A model generated the notes under the pieces. The model did not search any database, had not been told where the DNA came from, and worked only from the letters and a program-made list of their open reading frames with translations. Below, in pieces: positions 59,090 to 64,000 of a stretch of 64,000 nt of DNA (its first letter is position 1; each line of letters starts with the position of its first letter). Where the stretch lies: the NCBI RefSeq assembly GCF_015694725.1, contig NZ_JADQDQ010000003.1, positions 62,001 to 126,000 of the forward strand, read 5' to 3'. This stretch comes from Hymenobacter jeongseonensis. GTDB lineage: Bacteria; Bacteroidota; Bacteroidia; Cytophagales; Hymenobacteraceae. Made by a program: the position numbers and the translations under genes.

Positions 59090-60850
59090 ATGGCCGAAAT
59101 CATAAAAATGCCCAAAATGAGCGACACGATGACCGAAGGGACCATCGCGGCTTGGCTCAAGAATGTGGGTGATAAAGTTAAATCCGGTGATATCCTGGCC
59201 GAAGTCGAAACCGACAAGGCCACGATGGAGCTTGAGAATTACGAAGACGGCACCCTGCTTTACATCGGGCCCAAAGCCGGCGAAGCCGTGGCCGTTGACG
59301 GCGTTTTGGCTATTGTCGGCAAAGAAGGGGAAGACTTTTCGGCCCTGCTGGCCGGTGCGCAGGGCGGCGCAGCCCCCGCCGCTGAGGCCCCCAAACCCGA
59401 AGCCGCCGCTGCTCCAGCGGCCGAAGCACCAAAAGCAGCTCCCGCCCCTGCGCCAACGCCCGCTCCAGCGGCACCCGCCGCAGCCGTAGCTCCAGCCGCC
59501 GCACCGGCCAATGGCAAGAAAGCCACGGTGGTGCGCATGCCCAAAATGAGCGACACGATGACCGAAGGCACCATTGCGGCCTGGTTGAAAAACGTGGGCG
59601 ACAAAGTGAAATCCGGCGACGTGTTGGCCGAAGTCGAGACCGACAAAGCCACGATGGAGCTGGAGAATTACGAAGATGGCACCCTACTCTACACTGGCCC
59701 CAAAGCCGGCGAAGCCGTGGCCGTTGACGGCATCCTCGCCATTATTGGCGAAGAGGGTGCTGACATTCAGGCCCTGCTCGGTGGTACCAGCGGTGGCGCT
59801 GCCGCCCCTGCCGAAGCCCCCAAAGCAGCTGAACCTGTGCCTGTTCCCGCCGAGGCTCCTGCAGCCACGCCAGTAGCATCTGCGCCCGCTCAGCCGGCTG
59901 CGGCTGCCCCAGCCACACCCGGCGGCCGCATTCTGGCTTCGCCACTGGCCAAGAGCATTGCCAAAGAGAAAGGCATCAACTTATCCCAGGTGGTGGGCAG
60001 CGGCGACAACGGCCGCATTGTGCAGCGCGACGTGGAGAACTTCCAGCCCGGTGCTGCGGCGCCCCAGGCTGCTGCGCCAGCGGCTCCGGCTGCAGCCCCG
60101 CAGCCGGTAGCAAGTGCTCCAGCCAGCGCTCCAACCAGCGCCCCGGCTCCGGCCGCGGCGGCTACCGATGCTACTTACACCGACACGCCCGTGTCGCAGA
60201 TGCGCAAGGTGATTGCCAAGCGCCTCTCGGAAAGCCTGTTCACGGCGCCGCATTTCTATCTCACGATGGAAATCAACATGGACAAAGCCATCGAAGCCCG
60301 CGTGCGGCTCAACGAGCTGTCGCCCATTAAGCTGTCGTTTAACGACTTGGTGTTGAAGTCGGCCGCTGTGGCGCTGCGCCAGCATCCGGTGGTTAACTCC
60401 TCGTGGCTAGGCGATAAAATCCGTCAGAACAAGCTCATCAACATCGGCGTGGCCGTGGCCGTGGACGAAGGACTGTTGGTGCCCGTGATTCGCAACGCCG
60501 ACCAGAAAGGCCTCTCGCAGATTGCCACTGAAGTGAAGGAACTGGCCGGCAAAGCCAAAACCAAGAAGCTACAGCCCGCCGAGTGGGAGGGCAGCACCTT
60601 CACCATTTCCAACCTGGGCATGTTCGGCATCGACGAGTTCACGGCCATCATCAACCCGCCCGATGCCTGCATCCTGGCCGTGGGCGGCATCAAGCAGACG
60701 CCCATCGTGAAGGACGGCCAGATTGTGGTCGGCAACATCATGAAAGTGACCCTGAGCTGCGACCACCGCGTGGTAGACGGTGCCACCGGCGCTGCCTTCC
60801 TCCAAACGTTGAAAGGCTTGCTGGAAGACCCCATGCGCATGCTCATCTGA
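59090..60850 (+). CDS. Pyruvate dehydrogenase complex E2 (dihydrolipoamide acetyltransferase)
   Basis: A 586-residue protein. Two lipoyl domains (about 1-80 and 145-225) carry lipoylated lysines 43 and 186 in ETDKATMELEN. Ala/Pro linkers join them to a peripheral-subunit-binding domain (about 280-320, ILASPLAKSIAKEKGINLSQ) and the catalytic domain (about 365-586) with the active-site DHRVVDG (558-564). The enzyme transfers acetyl from lipoate to CoA in the cytoplasm. E1 and E3 are not in the window. The two lipoyl domains are almost identical, also at DNA level. A terminator follows. Confidence 0.93.
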   Translation: MAEIIKMPKMSDTMTEGTIAAWLKNVGDKVKSGDILAEVETDKATMELENYEDGTLLYIGPKAGEAVAVDGVLAIVGKEGEDFSALLAGAQGGAAPAAEAPKPEAAAAPAAEAPKAAPAPAPTPAPAAPAAAVAPAAAPANGKKATVVRMPKMSDTMTEGTIAAWLKNVGDKVKSGDVLAEVETDKATMELENYEDGTLLYTGPKAGEAVAVDGILAIIGEEGADIQALLGGTSGGAAAPAEAPKAAEPVPVPAEAPAATPVASAPAQPAAAAPATPGGRILASPLAKSIAKEKGINLSQVVGSGDNGRIVQRDVENFQPGAAAPQAAAPAAPAAAPQPVASAPASAPTSAPAPAAAATDATYTDTPVSQMRKVIAKRLSESLFTAPHFYLTMEINMDKAIEARVRLNELSPIKLSFNDLVLKSAAVALRQHPVVNSSWLGDKIRQNKLINIGVAVAVDEGLLVPVIRNADQKGLSQIATEVKELAGKAKTKKLQPAEWEGSTFTISNLGMFGIDEFTAIINPPDACILAVGGIKQTPIVKDGQIVVGNIMKVTLSCDHRVVDGATGAAFLQTLKGLLEDPMRMLI

Positions 60851-60869
60851 GCCTGATAAAGTCATTTTC

Positions 60870-60901
60870 AAAAAAACCAGCCCCGACCGGCTGGTTTTTT
60901 T
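60870..60901 (+). terminator. Rho-independent terminator of the E2 gene
   Basis: AAAAAAACCAGCC and GGCTGGTTTTTTT form a perfect stem around the loop CCGACC, ending in seven T. It begins 20 bases after the stop. Confidence 0.9.
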
Positions 60902-60985
60902 GTGCTCAGATGAGCTAGCTTGCATTCATTGTAATACTTGATTTCCCCAATTCTACAAACACCAACTCCTCTTTAACCTGCTACT

Positions 60986-63541
60986 ATGGCGATGAAACAC
61001 AGTTTATTGCTTGCCCCAATCTGCCTTGTGAGCAGTATAGCCTGGGGCCAAAACGCTGCGCTGACCGGGCAAGTGCTGGACCCCGCCGGCCGGCCCGTAA
61101 TCGGCGCCACGGTGGTGGAAAAAGGCACTAACAACGGTACCTCCACCGGTGGCGATGGCCGATTCACGCTGCGTACGCGCACCGCGCAGCCGCGCCTCGT
61201 TATCAGCTCGTTGGGCTATACCACCCAGGAGGTGGCCGGCGACGGGAGTGCCCTCAGCATCAGCCTGGCCGAAAGCAGCACCAGCCTTGATGCTGTGCAG
61301 GTGGTGGGCTCGCGCAGCGCCAACCGTTCCGTGACCGATTCGCCCTCGCCGGTGGACATCATCGACATTCGCGAAGTGACGGCCAAAACCGGCCAGCTCG
61401 ACGTGAACCAGCTGCTGCAGTTCGTGGCGCCCTCGTTCAACTCGAACCGCCAAACCGGCTCCGATGGCGCCGACCATGTGGACCCCGCTTCGCTGCGCGG
61501 CCTAGGCCCCGACCAAACGCTGGTGCTGGTGAACGGCAAGCGCCAGCATCAGTCGTCGCTGGTGAACCTGTTTGGCTCGCGCGGCCGCGGCAACACCGGC
61601 ACCGACCTGAACGTGATACCAGCCGCCAGCATCGAGCGGATTGAAATTCTGCGCGACGGCGCGGCGGCTCAGTACGGCTCCGATGCCATTGCGGGCGTGA
61701 TTAACATCGTGCTGAAAAGCTCGGTGAAGCAGCTCACGGCCAGCGCCAACTACGGCGTTTATGACGCCAAATACCGACGCGACGACAAGAAATTTGACGG
61801 CGGCAACCTTAATGCCAATGTCAATTACGGCATTGGATTGGGCGAAAAGGGTAGCTTCATCAACGCCACGCTCGACTATAACAAGCGCGAGCACACCCAG
61901 CGCGCCAACGTGCCCTCACCCAATGGCCTGGCCCGGCGCGAATACGGCGACCCGGAAATATCGAATGCCTCGCTGTACCTCAATTCCAAGTTTGCGCTCA
62001 GCGAGAAGGCCCACGTTTACGTGTTTGGCGGCGTAAACAAGCGCAAAGGCGACGCCTACGCTTGGACGCGCTTTGCCGACGACGACCGCAACGTGCCCGC
62101 CATTTACCCCGACGGCTTCGACCCCATCATCACTAGCGACATTGTGGATGCCTCGGCCGTGGCCGGCGTGCGCACGGCGTTGGGCGAGTGGGAGTTGGAT
62201 ATCAGCAACAACTTCGGTTCCAACCGCTTTGAGTACGGGTTGCGCAATACGCTAAATGCGTCGTTGGGCGCGGCCTCGCCGACTTCTTTCAACGCGGGCG
62301 GCTTCCAGCTGCAGCAGGACGTGGTGAGCGTGGGCTTGACGCGCAACTACAAAACGGTGCTGCAGGGCCTCAACGTGGCGGCGGGCGCCGAGGCGCGCCG
62401 CGAGTGGTACTCTTTGTTTGCCGGGGAGGAAGCATCCTACCGCAACTACGACCCCGATTTGTCGGGCGGTTCACAGGGCTTTCCGGGCTACCAGCCCAGC
62501 GACGCCATCAAAGCCCAGCGCGATAACGTGGGTGCCTATGTAGATGCGGAGCTGAGCGTGACCCAGCGCTGGCTGCTGGCGGGCGCTCTTCGCTTTGAAA
62601 ACTACAGCGACTTCGGCAGCACGCTGAACTACAAAGCATCGACACGCTACAACGTGACCGACTTCCTCACGGTGCGCGGTACCGTCAGCTCCGGATTCCG
62701 GGCGCCTTCGCTGGCGCAGATTAACTTCAATTCAACCTTTACCAACTTCATCAACGGCGACCCGGTGGAGGTGCTGCTGGCCCGCAACAACAGCGCCGTG
62801 ACTCAAAAACTCGGCATTCCGTCGCTGAAGCAGGAAACTTCGACCAGCGCCAACGTGGGCTTCACCAGCCGCCTGGGTTCGTCGCTGAGCCTGACGGTGG
62901 ACGGCTACTACATCAAGGTGAAGGACCGGGTGGTGCTCACGACCCAGTTTGGGGCCGACGACCCCGTGATTGGCGCCGACCTAGTGGCCCTGAATGTAGA
63001 CCAGGCCCAGTTTTTCGCCAACGCCGCCGACACCCGCTCGCTGGGCCTCGACGTGGTGCTGAACCACTTCACGGCCGTTGGCACGGGCCGCCTCACCACC
63101 ACGCTGGCTGCCAACTTCAACAACCTGCGCATCGACCGCGTGCAAACGTCAGGTCGGTTGGCCGGTCGCGAGGATGACTTCTTCGGCCCCCGCGAGCAGG
63201 CGTTTGTGAAGGCTTCGGCCCCGCCCTCCAAAATCAATGCGACGTTTGATTACCAAGTAAGCCGTTGGGGCGCCCTGTTGCGCTTCGTGCGTTTCGACAA
63301 GGTGACGCTGCTCGATTTTGATAACGAGGAGATGAACTACGCTTCGCGCATCACTACCGACCTCACGCTTAGCTACGCCCTAACTCCGCACCTGCAGCTG
63401 GCGGTGGGCAGCTCCAACTTGTTTGGCGTATACCCCACGCTGTTTGACCCGCAGCGCACCGAAACCGGTGGCGCCTGGGACCCCGTGCAGATGGGCGCCA
63501 ACGGCCGCTTCCTCTTCGCCAAATTGCAGGCCCGCTTTTAA
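60986..63541 (+). CDS. TonB-dependent receptor with carboxypeptidase-like N-terminal domain
   Basis: An 851-residue outer-membrane protein; starts at ATG 60986 and 60992 are both possible. A signal peptide (MKHSLLLAPICLVSSIAWGQ) is followed by CarboxypepD_reg (GQVLDPAGRPVIGATVVEKG), a plug with SVTDSPSPVDIIDIREV, HVDPASLRGLGPDQTLVLVNG and AASIERIEILRDGAAAQYGS, then a classical siderophore/vitamin-type barrel ending LFAKLQARF. The plug resembles iron-complex and cobalamin receptors more than SusC. It lacks a SusD partner. The substrate is unknown. A hairpin terminator follows. Confidence 0.9.
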   Translation: MAMKHSLLLAPICLVSSIAWGQNAALTGQVLDPAGRPVIGATVVEKGTNNGTSTGGDGRFTLRTRTAQPRLVISSLGYTTQEVAGDGSALSISLAESSTSLDAVQVVGSRSANRSVTDSPSPVDIIDIREVTAKTGQLDVNQLLQFVAPSFNSNRQTGSDGADHVDPASLRGLGPDQTLVLVNGKRQHQSSLVNLFGSRGRGNTGTDLNVIPAASIERIEILRDGAAAQYGSDAIAGVINIVLKSSVKQLTASANYGVYDAKYRRDDKKFDGGNLNANVNYGIGLGEKGSFINATLDYNKREHTQRANVPSPNGLARREYGDPEISNASLYLNSKFALSEKAHVYVFGGVNKRKGDAYAWTRFADDDRNVPAIYPDGFDPIITSDIVDASAVAGVRTALGEWELDISNNFGSNRFEYGLRNTLNASLGAASPTSFNAGGFQLQQDVVSVGLTRNYKTVLQGLNVAAGAEARREWYSLFAGEEASYRNYDPDLSGGSQGFPGYQPSDAIKAQRDNVGAYVDAELSVTQRWLLAGALRFENYSDFGSTLNYKASTRYNVTDFLTVRGTVSSGFRAPSLAQINFNSTFTNFINGDPVEVLLARNNSAVTQKLGIPSLKQETSTSANVGFTSRLGSSLSLTVDGYYIKVKDRVVLTTQFGADDPVIGADLVALNVDQAQFFANAADTRSLGLDVVLNHFTAVGTGRLTTTLAANFNNLRIDRVQTSGRLAGREDDFFGPREQAFVKASAPPSKINATFDYQVSRWGALLRFVRFDKVTLLDFDNEEMNYASRITTDLTLSYALTPHLQLAVGSSNLFGVYPTLFDPQRTETGGAWDPVQMGANGRFLFAKLQARF

Positions 63542-63573
63542 TCGGTTTACTAGTTGTTGATTAGCACTTATCC

Positions 63574-63603
63574 ACCGCCCGGTCTTCATGGCCGGGCGGT
63601 TTG
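63574..63603 (+). terminator. Terminator of the TonB receptor gene
   Basis: ACCGCCCGG (63574-63582) pairs with CCGGGCGGT (63592-63600), followed by TTT, about 30 bases after the stop. Confidence 0.75.
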
Positions 63604-63677
63604 GTTAAGCGGTACGGCGTAATTTCGCCCCTTCGTACCAGTAGCGCGGTGCTAGCGTATTAACTGCTATTTATTCA

Positions 63678-64000
63678 ATGACCAGAATCCGTTCTACCAC
63701 CGTTCTCGGCGTTCGCCACAACGGTGAAATTGCCCTCGGCGCCGACGGCCAGGCCACCATGGACAAACAGGTGGCCAAGAGCAACGTCCGCAAAATTCGC
63801 AAGCTGCAGGACGGGAAAGTGGTGACTGGTTTCGCCGGCTCCACGGCCGATGCCTTCATGCTGCTCGACAAGTTCGACGAGAAGCTGAACGCCTACGGCG
63901 GCAACCTGAAGCGCGCCGCCATCGAACTGGCCAAGGAATGGCGCAAAGACCAGTACCTGCGCAAGCTGGAAGCCATGATGGTGGTGGCCGACCGCGACGA
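63678..64000 (+). CDS. hslV: ATP-dependent protease subunit HslV (3' partial)
   Basis: The first 107 residues are visible; the gene runs off the window. The proteasome-type catalytic threonine lies in IRSTTVLGVRHNGEIALGAD, followed by GQATMDKQVAKSNVRKIRKL and VVTGFAGSTADAFMLLDKFD, which are diagnostic of HslV (ClpQ). It forms the peptidase ring of the HslUV complex in the cytoplasm; hslU is not in view. A TAATTTCG about 50 bases upstream, one mismatch from the -7 box, may be its promoter. Confidence 0.95.
   Translation, partial: MTRIRSTTVLGVRHNGEIALGADGQATMDKQVAKSNVRKIRKLQDGKVVTGFAGSTADAFMLLDKFDEKLNAYGGNLKRAAIELAKEWRKDQYLRKLEAMMVVADRD

Noticed and set aside
63671..63871. 66-codon minus-strand ORF at the window end
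   Set aside because: It is antisense to the clear hslV start.

Overview
The window is a stretch of high-GC Bacteroidota chromosome, most like Hymenobacter and relatives (Cytophagales). I infer this from three things: a SusC/SusD locus driven by an ECF sigma/FecR pair, many TonB-dependent receptors with carboxypeptidase-like N-terminal domains, and promoters with the Bacteroidota -7 box TAnnTTTG. The genus is a judgement by family resemblance, not a computed placement. I see no rRNA, tRNA, CRISPR array, transposase or prophage gene.

Layout. 1-4.7 kb: the C-terminal part of a membrane glycosyltransferase carrying a degenerate GH26-like domain, convergent with ruvC, then a flippase-like membrane protein and a GT2 glycosyltransferase. 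4.7-5.7 kb: an AT-rich island with two uncharacterised genes. 5.8-8.7 kb: a small protein, an orphan DppC-type permease and a GAF-SpoIIE phosphatase. 8.7-16.4 kb: a surface polysaccharide locus, with a Wzy-like polymerase/ligase and a Wzz-like co-polymerase on the minus strand, diverging from a Wzx-like flippase, a GT4, an unknown protein, a polysaccharide deacetylase and a GT2. 16.5-18.5 kb: a BlaI repressor and an M56 metalloprotease with C-terminal POTRA-like domains, behind an array of AACTG/CAGTT operator half-sites. 18.5-30.2 kb: TatD, a CZB-like protein, a PAS-only protein, two TonB receptors, a periplasmic protein, a membrane protein and a LytS/LytTR pair. 30.6-34.3 kb: a minus-strand operon of ABA4-like protein, membrane protein, DUF2867, LytS and LytTR. 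34.6-39.8 kb: an outer-membrane-like protein, menE, an AT-rich orphan gene, a DUF885 hydrolase and a membrane protein.

39.9-52.7 kb is a polysaccharide utilisation locus on the minus strand: ECF sigma, FecR anti-sigma, SusC with an STN domain, SusD, a glycoamylase/GH144-like enzyme, a GH43-like enzyme with F5/8C and FN3 domains, and a GH3 beta-glucosidase. The enzyme set suggests a beta-glucan target, possibly beta-1,2-glucan. 52.8-58.2 kb holds most of the menaquinone pathway (hotdog thioesterase, menF, menD, menB) plus two small genes. 58.3-64 kb: a histidine phosphatase, the pyruvate dehydrogenase E2 subunit with two near-identical lipoyl domains, a large TonB receptor and the start of hslV.

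The most striking non-gene signal is a family of eight long, near-perfect palindromes of about 90-120 bp in intergenic gaps. Within each copy the two arms match each other even where copies differ, and the outer flanks also pair. Three copies sit in successive gaps of the polysaccharide locus. Other points of interest are the M56-POTRA fusion, the pseudo-GH26 domain on a glycosyltransferase, the operator array, apparently leaderless promoters, AT-rich single-gene islands and a relic copy of the menB 3' end.
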